Of a stretch of 64,000 nucleotides of DNA, positions 1 to 9,433 are shown in pieces. The stretch lies in assembly GCA_024741835.1 (NCBI GenBank), contig JAENRP010000214.1, positions 1 to 64,000 on the forward strand. Reading direction: 5' to 3'. The notes beneath the pieces are model-generated. The model did no database searches. It saw only the letters and a list, made by a program, of their open reading frames with translations, and had not been told where the DNA came from. The translations under genes were made by a program, and so were the position numbers. Position 1 is the stretch's first letter, and the number at the start of each line of letters is the position of its first letter. Origin of the DNA: Diplocarpon mali. Its lineage: Eukaryota; Ascomycota; Leotiomycetes; Helotiales; Drepanopezizaceae.

Positions 1-307
1 ATATTATTTTATATTCTTTACTAATAGTAGTAGGGGCTACTACTTTTATTATTTAGGATATATATAAAGACCTAAGATAGATAGGTCTTATAATATATAT
101 TATATAATCGGCGCAGGATAGAGGGAGGATAAAAGGGCCATCTTCTATATATAAAGATAGCGCAAGTCGCTATAGTATTGAATATACCTTATACTTGGGA
201 CTTGTTCCTAATATTGTGTCTAGGAGAGCCTGCTTATGGTGCTTCCTCCTCTTGTTTTTGGGTCTTCCCTTAGGCCTATTCTTGTGTTGTCTCCCCTCTG
301 TTTTATA
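1..307 (+). mobile_element. Giant Gypsy element copy 0: 3' tail and 3' LTR only
   Basis: Bases 1-62 match the internal tail just upstream of the 3' LTR of the two complete giant elements (around 23731-23786 and 42764-42819). Bases 63-307 match their 245-246-bp LTRs (start TATAAAGACC, end TTTTATA). The rest of this copy lies left of the window. The flank at 308 (ATAG, expected 4-bp TSD) runs directly into minus-strand Copia RNase H sequence, so this copy probably inserted into C1. The partner TSD cannot be seen. Confidence 0.9.
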
Positions 308-311
308 ATAG

Positions 312-1750
312 TTCCTATCTTATCTAATATACTTAATAAAACCTATATCTTTTAAAACTTAAGCGATTTATAATCCTTGCTTGTAATTTGATAATATTAA
401 TATATATTTAGCCTTAGTGCTTGCGATAGCTATTGATTTCTACTTCCTACTTCCTTATAATATAGGTCTACTATATAGTATTACTATACTTCTAGATATA
501 CTTTTCTAACCTTTTATATTTGCCTAATTAGAATCAGTATATACCTTAAGCTTTATACTTATATATTTCATTAGTCTATATCTTACCTTTTATATAATTG
601 TCAATCGAAGGTACCTTTTAAGTCGCTTGATTACATTTTTGTATTAAATTATCAGATCCTTTAAGTTCTAACTAAGTTGCTTAATAATAAAGGCAATATC
701 TGGTCTTATATATACTATAGTATATATAATCGCTCTAATATCCTATTAATACTTCTTTAAATCTCCTTTCTATTTATTTTCATTAGTAGGCTCTAACTTA
801 TTATACTTTCCTTCGATTAGAGTATGCTTTAGCTTAAAGTTAAGAGTATAAGCGGAAAGTCCTATTCGGTCTAAGATCTTCTTAATATACTATTCTTAAT
901 CTAACCAGAGTTCTTAAGTAAAGCGGTTCTTTATAACGCAGATGCTAAGGATTTTATAAATTCCCCTTAGATCCTTAGTATTAAAACGTTTCTAAATTAT
1001 TATAAAGAACTAATTTAATTAAGTAATTATTTTCGCAGCTATAGCAATATTATCGATATATAGTAGTAACTTGATTTTATACTTAATATAAGTAAATAGA
1101 TAAGAGTCAGCTAGGCTTTAAATAAATCCTATTTCTACTAAAGTAGAGCTATATAAGAGGTTTTAATCATAGGCTGATTATTTAAGCCTATAGATACTAT
1201 AGAATATATAAAGAGAGTAGCTAGCGCGTATAGGAATACTGTTAGGTTAAAAGAGAAAAATCCGTTCCTTTATAATCGCTTTAGTAAATGCATTTTTAAT
1301 ATCGTACTATTTATATTTAAGGTTCTTAGCAGCTACTATTACTATAAATATGCGAAAGGTATCTATATAAACTATTAGCGCAAACGTATTAAAGTAGTCT
1401 TCTTTATACTATTAAAAGAAGCCCTTAGCTATAAGCCTTGCTTTATAATATTTTAAGGTTCTATCTGCATATATTTTAATTATAAAGACCCACTTTATTA
1501 ATACTAGGTTTATATCCTTTAGTGTCAATTCCTTTATTTATATACTATTTATAATAAGAGAGCTTATCTCCTCTTAGATTGCCTTACTCTATACTACTCC
1601 ATTCTCTAGATCGTTAATAGCTTTATTATACGTCTTTAGAAGAGAGATTTTCATTATCCCTTTAATAGCTAGGAACGCATTATCTTTGTTAAAGCTCTAT
1701 TGAAGTTTAAGCTCGTAGATCCTATATGCTATTATAGCCTAAATACGCTT
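312..1750 (-). pseudogene. C1 reverse transcriptase and RNase H (RIP-mutated)
   Basis: Minus-strand translation shows Copia RT. The catalytic YVDD box survives as YIDN (about 1050-1062), followed by IAIAAK. Downstream are segments typical of Copia RT/RNase H, such as a 'RPDIAF'-like stretch near 700 and 'VYTDSN' near 530, the first aspartate region of RNase H. The frame carries dozens of TAA/TAG stops at Gln positions, and the second Asp of YVDD is lost to Asn, a G-to-A change typical of RIP. It is truncated at its C-terminus by the giant copy 0 insertion. Exact ends are approximate. It is not functional. Confidence 0.8.
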
Positions 1751-1989
1751 AGACTCGCGTTTATTTAAAGTATTTTCCAGTTCTAGGTCTCTATTCCTCT
1801 TTAAAGATATAGGTTCAGCTATAGGTTCTATAGGCTTATTATCTAAGGAACTACTTTCTAGTAGTAAAGGCTTATTATTACTTATACCTATTTTAAAAAT
1901 ATCCTTTACTTTAAGTACTTTAATTAAAAGGATAATGATATCAAAGTTATTCTATACTTTAGGCAGTTCGCAAATAATAGGAATAGTCT

Positions 1990-3155
1990 ATTCGGCCTTT
2001 AAGCGACTAATAGGTTATCAATTAGCAAGTACGCTTAATATGCCTAAGTTAAGAGAAAGGGGTTATTAGTTTAGCTTAATAGTATTACTATTAAATAGTA
2101 TACCTTACGAATCTCTAAATATATAAAGCTTTAAGGATAGCTCCCTCCTATTTTAAGATTTATTAAACTCAACTACTAAGGATATAATTACTTATCCTAG
2201 ATCTAGCGCATATACTATCTATTACTTTATTATCTATTCAATATACTTAATAAATATATATTCTTTACCTTAGTCTATTAGCTTCTTACTTTTTATACCT
2301 GCAGGCTAGGACTTCGGGCTAATATAGGAGTAGCAGACGCTTTTAAAGATGCAAATATAATCTAAGCTTAATTTCTATTTAAAATATACCTTATATAGCG
2401 ATATTCAAATGCTATTAACTATTAGTCTACTACCTATTCTATTTCGCAAGTATGCATTTACTTTAATTGTAAAGTCTTAGAATTCTAATAGCAGGTTAGC
2501 ATCTTGCAATAAAGTGCAATAGTTAGTCTTTATTTACTAGATACTTCGCTTAGCGATGCTATTTTAATAGGAACCTTTATATATTATAGTTAGTTTATAA
2601 CAAACTCCTTATTTTACCTATTTGTTAAGCTTTACTTTAATCTCTAATATATTATCAGACCTAATAGCTATTAGCTTCAACTGAATCTAGCGTTCCTCTA
2701 TTACTTTCTAAGTTTCTAGCTTTTCTATAAGCTTAGATTTAGTTCTAGCGCAAATAGTCTATATCTGCTAAGTGGAGTTATCTACTATTTAAAAGAACTA
2801 ATTATTTCCTTTAATTAAAGTTATAAATAGTTTAATAGTATTAATAGATATTAGCGCTAGTATTGAATCTTTCTATAGATTAAGCTTAGTTTGCATCCAA
2901 TTTTAAAGTTTTATTAGCTTATAAATTCGGTATATTAAGCAATCCTTTAGTACTTAGATCTTCTGTTTTAAGGTCGAGACCTTATATAAGCCCTTTAATT
3001 TCTCTAGCCTTAAATATGCAAATCTTCTATATATTAGCTAATACCTTAATAAGCTTTTAGCTTCTAATAGCTTTAATAGCCTATTATTAGTTAATGCTTT
3101 ATTATCAGCGGCTAGAAAGGACTAATAATAGCAATTCGAGGTTTTACCGTTTTCC
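1990..3155 (-). pseudogene. C1 integrase (RIP-mutated)
   Basis: The minus-strand frame starts beside the palindrome cluster and reads an H2C2-type zinc region. The motif RRFAYLRLEKLKGLYKVS is followed by a Cys-bearing segment near 2950-3050, matching the 'WHRRFGH...LxxL' start of Copia integrase. The catalytic core follows, with 'RSDN' (third-block Asp-Asn) near 2665 and a later block resembling the 'T.PY.P.QNG..ER' region near 2560. Stops fall at Gln codons throughout. In a working element it would insert cDNA. Domain assignment is good but the boundaries are approximate. Confidence 0.75.
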
Positions 3156-3577
3156 AATTATAAGCCTAGCTTAAGAGTCGATTTCCTAGAAATAGCAAGA
3201 TCTACTTATAATCTTAGCTTAGGATTTATCTTTAATAAATTTGCAAATTTCACTTGCAGTCTTAACCTAAGAGTTATTTCTGCGAATTTCACTTGCAATC
3301 CTAGCTTAAGAGTCGTTATTAGCAAATTTATAAAATCTATTTGCAGTCTTAGCCTAAGAGTTATTTCTATTAAATTCACTTATAATCCTAGCTTAAGAGT
3401 CATTTTTAAAGACACCTTATAATTTACCTATAGTCTTGGCTTAAGAATTATTTTCGCAAATTTCACTTGCGATCCTAGCTTAAAAGTCTATCTATTTTCC
3501 CTATCCTCGCTTAATTATATTAGGGTAAAGAGTATACTTTTCTTAAAGGAATTTACTTATAGGTCTGGCCTAAGAGT
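3156..3577 (-). repeat. Cluster of nine palindromic peptide repeats inside the C1 polyprotein
   Basis: Nine degenerate copies of the ACTCGCAGGCC/GGCCTGCGAGT palindrome start at plus-strand positions 3156, 3204, 3252, 3291, 3339, 3378, 3426, 3465 and 3555. Spacings are 48, 48, 39, 48, 39, 48, 39 and 90 bp, all multiples of three, and the 39+48 alternation makes an 87-bp higher-order unit. On the minus strand each reads in one frame as T-L-K-L-G-L-Q-V or a close variant, separated by short linkers such as KFAEI. The cluster lies between the gag/protease region and integrase. Confidence 0.85.
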
Positions 3578-3599
3578 TAATTTCTATAATATTACCTTT

Positions 3600-4478
3600 A
3601 AGATAATATAAAGTCTATCTTTAATTTTAATTTTAAAGATCACTTTATAATTATTATTTATAAACTATATAAATTAATTATTAAAAACTCTTATATAATT
3701 CAACTCTATATAGATCTTATAGTTAAATAAAAGATTAATACTTAGATTAAGTATAAGGAAAACATTTTGCAAAAAGAAAGAAATACTAGCGATATTTATC
3801 TTTACTATACTTATTAAGTTTATATATAACCTTTTATTACTAACTTTAATAGAGCGCCTTTTTATTTTAATAAGCAGGCCTTTAAATAGGTAAGGTTTAT
3901 CAATTATATATATTATATAACTAGTATTACTATATTAATTAGATTCAAGGATCTTACGAAAATCGGCTTTTAAAATATAAGCATCTTTATTATAATTATT
4001 ATTTAAATTATCAAAAGTAGATTTAGGTTTAAATAACCTACTATTATTATTAAAGGTATTTATTAAAGTTTTAACTAAATAGCCTTTTCCTTTGCCTTTC
4101 CTTAATAGTTATAGCCTTTAATAGGATAAGGGCAGTTTGCTTCTTAACTTCTGCTTTAATTACTTCTTAATATTAAAGCTAGCGATTATATTAATTAATT
4201 GCCTTCTAACTTTATAATTAGTAATATTATAAGCACTATTATAAAAGTAGCATTCCTAATAAGCTTAAAGGCTTATCCTGCGCTCCTTCCTCTTCTTAGG
4301 CTTATTGTTACCTTATAATACGGCATTTGCCGATTTAAAGCGTCCTTTAAGGTCTTGCTTAATAGTTTAAAGGAGGTCGATCTTCTTATAGATCTTAAAG
4401 TTGGATTAGATAAGAAGAGATTATTTTGCAATAGTAAACTTAAGAGAGAGGCTATTAAGTAGGAAACTAAAAAGCTAA
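3600..4478 (-). pseudogene. C1 gag C-terminal part with CCHC knuckle, and protease region
   Basis: On the minus strand a lysine/arginine-rich stretch (KPKKRKERR) precedes CYFYNSAYNITNY at about 4213-4252. This fits a CX2CX4HX4C zinc knuckle whose later Cys and His have become Tyr by TGY-to-TAY and CAC-to-TAC changes. Downstream (lower coordinates) is an Asn-rich linker and then low-similarity sequence where the protease is expected; I cannot place its active-site Asp. The frame continues into the gag N-terminal part across the solo LTR only if that LTR and one flanking repeat are ignored. Confidence 0.6.
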
Positions 4479-4670
4479 TGAGCTTAAGTGAGTCGGCGCA
4501 GTAGGTATAGGAAACTTCTAGAGGTCGATGGTCGATATATTGGTAAGAGTTAGGGAAGGAAGGTTACCCCTTTCTTACCTACAGCTATATACGTGTCAAC
4601 ATCCTACTGACTAAGCAGTAGGGTCACATGATAATACATCGGAGTGATAGCTGTATCACCTATCTCAACA
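4479..4670 (-). mobile_element. Solo LTR of the C1 family inserted in C1 gag
   Basis: This 192-bp unit matches the 5' LTR of C1 (5706-5897, also 192 bp). On the minus strand it runs from TGTTGAGATAGG to CTTAAGCTCA (TG...CA). It is flanked immediately by 8-bp direct repeats AAAGCTAA (4471-4478 and 4671-4678). If the LTR is taken 3 bp longer, the repeat is an ordinary 5-bp TSD. It keeps many more CpA/TpG steps than the 5' LTR, so it appears largely spared by RIP. Confidence 0.85.
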
Positions 4671-4678
4671 AAAGCTAA

Positions 4679-5345
4679 GTTTCTTTAAAAGTCATAGCTA
4701 TTCTAGGATCTACAGCTCTTACTCTCCTCCTCACTTTATATAGTATAGATTAAGTAGAGTCTATATTATATCTATATCCTTACTATCTTTATCTTTTCTA
4801 TACTAAAATGAAATAATCTACTATAGTAGATACTAAGTATTAAAGGCAATTATCTAAGAGTACTTTACCTTTAAAATATCCTATCTTATCTTTGCATTAT
4901 TATAAACTCAAATAAAATCTTAATCTTCGTCGCTTAAACCTCTATTAATCTTAAGCTTGCATTTAGCTAAGGCTAGCTTATACTCCTTTTCCTTTTCCAT
5001 ATTTAAAATCTGCCTTTAGAATTCTCAATTATTATCTACTAAAGCTCTTAAGCTAAGCTTATTTAATATATTTGGCAAATCCTTAGCAATTGTATTAGCT
5101 ATTAAAGTAGAAGTAGATAAATTAGTAGAAGGAGTATAAGAGGCTATTCTTGCGTATTTAATAAGTATCTTTTAAATCGCTATTTTAATACCTTTGCTCT
5201 TAAAGTAAAACTCTAAATCATTAAACTATTATTACCAGTTCTTTTAAAAGAGTTAGAGGTCTTTAAGCCTAGTATTTCGATCAGAATCGGAAGCTATTGC
5301 CGTTTCAAATAGAATTGCGTTTAAAATCAAATAAATTAAATAGTT
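4679..5345 (-). pseudogene. C1 gag N-terminal part (RIP-mutated)
   Basis: The minus-strand frame from about 5345 reads a gag-like, Gln/Lys/Leu-rich helical protein. It includes FETAIASDSDRNTRLKDL and, after a Gln-coded stop, KNW..FNDLEFYFKSKGIKIAI, then a Ser/Thr-rich linker (SYTPSTNLSTSTLIANT) and a charged helix (MEKEKEYKLALAKCKLK). The start codon is not clear. The position, between the LTR/leader and the zinc knuckle, supports gag. It is interrupted by the solo LTR on its C-terminal side. Confidence 0.6.
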
Positions 5346-5407
5346 AAGGGCACTCCTCCTATTGAAAAGTCGAAATGATTAAATAGCAGGTATTATAGAA
5401 GTATTAA

Positions 5408-5595
5408 ATAGGAAGGAAGTCCTCTTATTAAAAAGGGTTTTTAAACTATAATATAAGGAATTACACCTCCTATAAAATATAATAAAGCAAGGAATCATAC
5501 CTCTTATAATACCAAAGGGTTATAGAGCAAGGAATCATACCTCTTATAATACAGGTTAGCTAAATAGGGAATTATACCTCCTATTCGCCGATTGC
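5408..5595 (-). repeat. Tandem repeats of about 40 bp in the C1 leader
   Basis: Four to five imperfect units contain AAGGAATCATACCTCTTATA or close variants (plus strand), near 5408, 5457, 5490, 5528 and 5565. They lie between the 5' LTR and gag of C1, where a packaging or dimerisation signal would be expected. No function can be shown. Confidence 0.7.
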
Positions 5596-5690
5596 TCGCC
5601 TTTTACTATAAGTCTCGTTCAACTTCCTACTAATAGTTATAGCGCAAGTGCTTTCCAAAGGAAGTTAATAATCTATTATCAGTCTATCTA

Positions 5691-5705
5691 GGGCTTATAA
5701 CCTAT
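5691..5705 (-). other. C1 primer-binding site, half-tRNA initiator-Met type
   Basis: Directly after the 5' LTR the minus strand reads ATAGGTTATAAGCCC. GGTTATGAGCCC is complementary to the anticodon stem-loop of initiator tRNA-Met, the primer used by Drosophila copia and yeast Ty5. A single G-to-A change (RIP) explains the difference. C2 has the same sequence in the same place. Confidence 0.6.
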
Positions 5706-5897
5706 TAAGCTTAAGTAAGTCGGTATAGTAGGTAAAGGAGGCTTCTAAAGGTCGATAGTCAATATATTAGTAAGAGTTAAGGAAGGAAGGTTACCCCTTT
5801 CTTCCTTATAGCTATATACGTATCAATATCCTATTGACTAAGCAGTAGGGTCATATGATAATATATCGGAGTAATAGCTGTATCACCCATCTTAACA
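5706..5897 (-). repeat. C1 5' LTR
   Basis: This is a 192-bp LTR, the same length as the solo copy at 4479-4670. On the minus strand it starts TGTTAAGATGGG and ends CTTAAGCTTA (expected TG...CA before RIP). It carries more C-to-T and G-to-A changes than the solo LTR. Confidence 0.85.
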
Positions 5898-7845
5898 GAT
5901 TTACCATTTTGACCCCGACTTATCTACGAAGCTAAAAACTAATGCTTTTGATAGTATTATCGCCAGAGTACTTTCTTAGTAATACTCCGATAAGCAATAG
6001 TACCTAATCGGCTTCTATTCATATATACTCTTTAGCTACGAACTTAATTAAGAAATATATAATAAGGAACTCTTTGCTATTATTAAATCCTATTATAAAT
6101 GGAGACCTAAGCTTATATTACTTAAGGAGCGAGTTAATATTTACTTAAATCACTGCTCCCTTAAGTACTTTATAACTACTAAGGTTCTAACTGCAAAATA
6201 GTACTAATAGATGGAATTTTTATCTGACTTTAATTTTCGAATTATATATACTCTTAGTAAAGACAATCAGAAGGCTAATATTCTTAGCTACTAAGAGTAG
6301 GATATGCCAGTTTATAAATAAGCGAAGCTAAATAGCTAATCCTAGGTTCTAATTCCCCTAGCCTAATTAGACCCTTAAATTAATACCGAATTAGCTAAAA
6401 AATTTCTCGCCGAATCTGCCGAAGGCACCTTAGCCCTAATATTAACTGATACTTCTAATTTAACCCTGAATTAACCTAAGGATTCCTTTAATTTGATTGA
6501 AAAGCTTTATTAAGATAATTGCAAATCCTTTTAAAAGATTTATACCAACCTTCTTAAGAACTACTCTTTAAAAGATAGATTGCTTTACTTTAAGGAGCGT
6601 CTTTGCGTATACTATAATACTCCTTTATATACTTATTTAATTTAGGAAGCTTATAACCAACCTTTAAGCGCGCACCCTAGTAGCTTAAAGACCTATTAGC
6701 TACTTGCTCCTAAGTACTATTAGATTAGGATAAGTTTAGATTATAAAAGATTTATTACAAATTGCAAACCTTATTAATTCTTATATTCGAAGACAACTAA
6801 ATAATAAGGTCTTTTACAGCCCTTTCCTATTCTTAACTATCCTATATAGCACTTATATATAAATTTTAAGGATTTCCCTTTTAATAAGTACAGTTTTAAT
6901 CAAATCCTGGTTTTTATAAACCGACTTAATAAGAGCGCTATTACAATTCCTTATTAAAAGGATATCGACGCTTAAGGAACTACCCGATTGTTTATTTAAT
7001 AGATATATCAATTCGGCTATACTCTAAAGACAATTACCTTAGACTAAGGCCTCTAATTCGTCTCCTTATTTTAAAAAGAGTTCTACTATATTATTAGTAT
7101 TAAGATTAAACTCTCTATAGCATATTATAAGGAGATTAATAGCCAAATAGAGATTATAAATAAGTATATTAATTTAAGGCTATAGCCTTTTATTAATTAC
7201 TATTAAAATAACTAAAGTAAGCTAATTCTATTAATAGATTATACGCAATCGACTCTCCCTTACGCTTTAATTAGTATAACCTTATATTAGCTTAAGTATA
7301 GAGTTGCACTTTAGATAAGTTGGGACTAGATCTTTCTAAAACCTTTTAGCTTATAAGAGAGATTAAACCAAGCAGAGGCTAGGCTAATAGTAAAGAGGAT
7401 GCACTTAGCTTAAGAGGTAGCAAAAGGCAATATAGAATGCGCTTAAGAGAAAATGCAAAAGTCTATAAATCAATACTAAAGGGAAATTGATTAAAAACCT
7501 AAAGATATAGTCTACCTTTTAATAAAAAATCTTAAGAACTACCGCCTTAGTAGGAAACTGGCTAATCAATAGGATAGCCCTTTCGAAGTTCTTAAAAAGG
7601 TAGGCAATTTATATTAGATTAAGCTACCTATAGGTTCTATAATATATAATATCTTTATACTAGAACTACTATTCAAAGATCCGCAGAACCCTTTGCTAAG
7701 TTAGGAATAACCCTAGCCTACTGCAGAAAAGATCGCAAGGTAGGAAGAGTATAAAGTGTCCAAGATACTAGGTGTACGCCTATCTCAAGGGAAACTAGAG
7801 TACTAGGTCAAATGGACTGGTTATAACCCCGATTCAAGTTGGTAT
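5898..7845 (+). pseudogene. G1: Ty3/Gypsy RNase H, integrase and start of chromodomain
   Basis: The plus frame opens mid-protein with HFDPDLSTKLKTN (the start of Gypsy RNase H), then RYLIGFYSYTL and an NYEIYDKELLAI-like block (RNase H, to about 6330). Integrase follows (about 6600-7500), including a 'SIAYYKEINSQTEIINKY'-type core. A chromodomain comes next, with SKILGVRLSQGKLEY and VKWTGYNPDSSWY at about 7760-7845. Gln codons are replaced by TAA/TAG. The upstream RT is separated by C1 and lies outside the window. The chromodomain is cut after SWY by G2 and resumes at 54617. G1 is thus the oldest layer of the nest. Confidence 0.88.
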
Positions 7846-8097
7846 TATTACGGCCGCATTACGTGCACATCACGTGAACGGTTATATCATATATCGAAGT
7901 CAGGTGTACGCTAAGGTAGCGAGGTGGCTGGATCACGTGTACGCTAGTGAAGCACCTGTACTTATTCTAGAGGAGCTTTACTAAAGACTCTCTCTTCTTC
8001 TTTATCTTTTCTTCTCTATTATATAGCATACCTCTTAAGGTAATACAGTTAGCGTTCGATTCTTAACCTATTATACGCTTTAAAGCAAGTTGTAATA
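7846..8097 (+). repeat. G2 5' LTR
   Basis: This 252-bp LTR starts TATTACGGCCGC and ends AGTTGTAATA. Its outer (left) half keeps CACGTG-type words that have become TATATG/TATATA in the 3' LTR. Its inner half is more RIP-changed than the matching part of the 3' LTR. The preceding GGTAT is the TSD. Confidence 0.93.
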
Positions 8098-8244
8098 TAA
8101 GAAAAGATCAACTCAACCTTTGCTAAGAAGCTTAATATCTACCCCCTTTAGAATTATTACTTCGAATTGCTTTAAGCAACTCAATCTCTCGATCTTAATA
8201 CTTCTATTATAAACTGCCTTAAGCAACTCATACGTAGCGCCTAG
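8098..8244 (+). other. G2 5' untranslated leader, first part
   Basis: Non-coding sequence between the G2 5' LTR and the insertion point of giant copy 1. It starts TAAGAAAAGATCAACTC. The primer-binding site should be here but I cannot match it to a tRNA. Bases 8241-8244 (CTAG) are the left TSD of giant copy 1. Confidence 0.7.
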
Positions 8245-8490
8245 TATGGAGACCTGGGACGGATAGGTCTCGTGACATATATCACATGATCGGCGCAGGA
8301 CAGTGGGAGGATAAAAGGGCCATCTTCTATATATAGAGACAGCGCGTGTCGCTATAGTACTAAATATACCCTATACTTAGGACTTGTTCCTAATATCTTA
8401 TTTAAGAGAGCCTGCTTATAGTACTTCCTCCTCTTTATTTTTAGGTCTTCCCTTAGGCCTATTCTTATATTATCTCCCCTTAGTTTTATA
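8245..8490 (+). repeat. 5' LTR of giant copy 1
   Basis: A 246-bp LTR starting TATGGAGACC and ending TTTTATA, probably TG...CA before RIP. Its left end retains CTCGTGACATATATCACATG, which is TA-rich in the 3' LTR. Its right part is more mutated than in the 3' LTR. Confidence 0.93.
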
Positions 8491-8511
8491 TTAGTGACCT
8501 ACGCAGGGACC
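8491..8511 (+). other. Probable primer-binding site of giant copy 1
   Basis: TTAGTGACCTACGCAGGGAC directly follows the LTR (copy 2: TTAGTGACTTATGCAAGGAC at 27563). With one RIP change reversed, TGGTGACCTACGCAGG would pair with a tRNA 3' end ending in CCA. I cannot name the tRNA. Confidence 0.5.
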
Positions 8512-9433
8512 GATTTCTTAAGATTTCCGTCCTTATATAACCTTATCGATCTCTTAGTTTATAAATAAAAGACCGGCCTTTGAAATACGTCTTTAAAACA
8601 CTTATAGCATCTTAATTAACTCTAAAAACCTTATCCTTAATCGCCTAGTTACTTGGAACTATCGATTTTCGTTTAGCAACTATTAATAACCTTAGATTTT
8701 CCCTTTTCGGCTCTGCTTTGAAAACCCCTATTTTCTTCCTTAACTTTGAGATTTTCGGAATTTTCGGCTTCCTAATATAAAAAGTTTGGCGAACCCTATA
8801 ATAGCAATTTTAAATAGTAGTAGTTTCGAGTACTTGAGTAATACTAAGCGCAAACTCTAATTGGAAGTATCTCCTTAGAATCTTTAGAAATCCGAATCTA
8901 ATAATTCAGCCGCCTTAGCTTAATAGAACTTTAAAAACTGCCTTAGAATCGTCTCTAAAGACCCCTTTATTCTAAGGACTAATAGGAATTGGCCTAAAGG
9001 CTAAGAAGAATCTTAAATATAAACCTTATCTTAGAAATTTATTTTAAATTAAGTAAACCTTATTTTATTACAATTAGTTGCAACGCTCTTATTAGCTATT
9101 TAGTACCTACTTAGAATCTCTTAGCAAACTCAGATTAAACTTTTAATAGAATTCGGAATTCTACTCCTAAGCCTAGCTTATAAGTAAGAGGATAAAAAGA
9201 TATCCTTAAATAACTTAAGGCTACTACCTACTTTTTTAATATTAATATTAGAAAATATTAAAAACAATATTAATTTTGAACTTTTCGCTAACCTTTTATT
9301 TAAATCTTTTCAAACTTGTCTTAGTCACTTTAAGATTGACTCGGATTTTAAACGTTCTTTAAGCCCTTTTGAATTTCGAAGTACTCCTCTTAGTAACTAA
9401 TTATATAATATTAAAGCTTCCCCTTTGCCCCTT
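8512..9433 (+). other. Leader of giant copy 1
   Basis: About 0.9 kb without a convincing frame before the gag ATG. It contains one palindromic motif at 9163-9187. The matching leader in copy 2 is 27584-28504 with its motif at 28234. No other signal is recognised. Confidence 0.6.

Larger units (their letters stand above)
308..5897 (-). mobile_element. C1: Ty1/Copia retrotransposon, 5'-complete, 3' end cut by giant copy 0
   Basis: Read on the minus strand the order is 5' LTR (5706-5897), primer-binding site, leader with tandem repeats, gag, CCHC knuckle, a cluster of palindromic peptide repeats, integrase, then RT and RNase H. This is the Copia order (integrase before RT). Frames are broken by many TAA/TAG codons. 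A solo LTR of the same family (4479-4670) interrupts gag. The right flank at 5898 is the RNase H region of Gypsy element G1, so C1 sits inside G1. The 3' LTR lies beyond the window. Confidence 0.85.

Noticed and set aside
3156..3577. CRISPR-like array (regular short repeats with 15-25-bp spacers).
   Set aside because: Repeats are palindromic and degenerate, spacers repeat in an 87-bp period, spacing keeps a coding frame inside a Copia polyprotein, and the context is eukaryotic retrotransposons.
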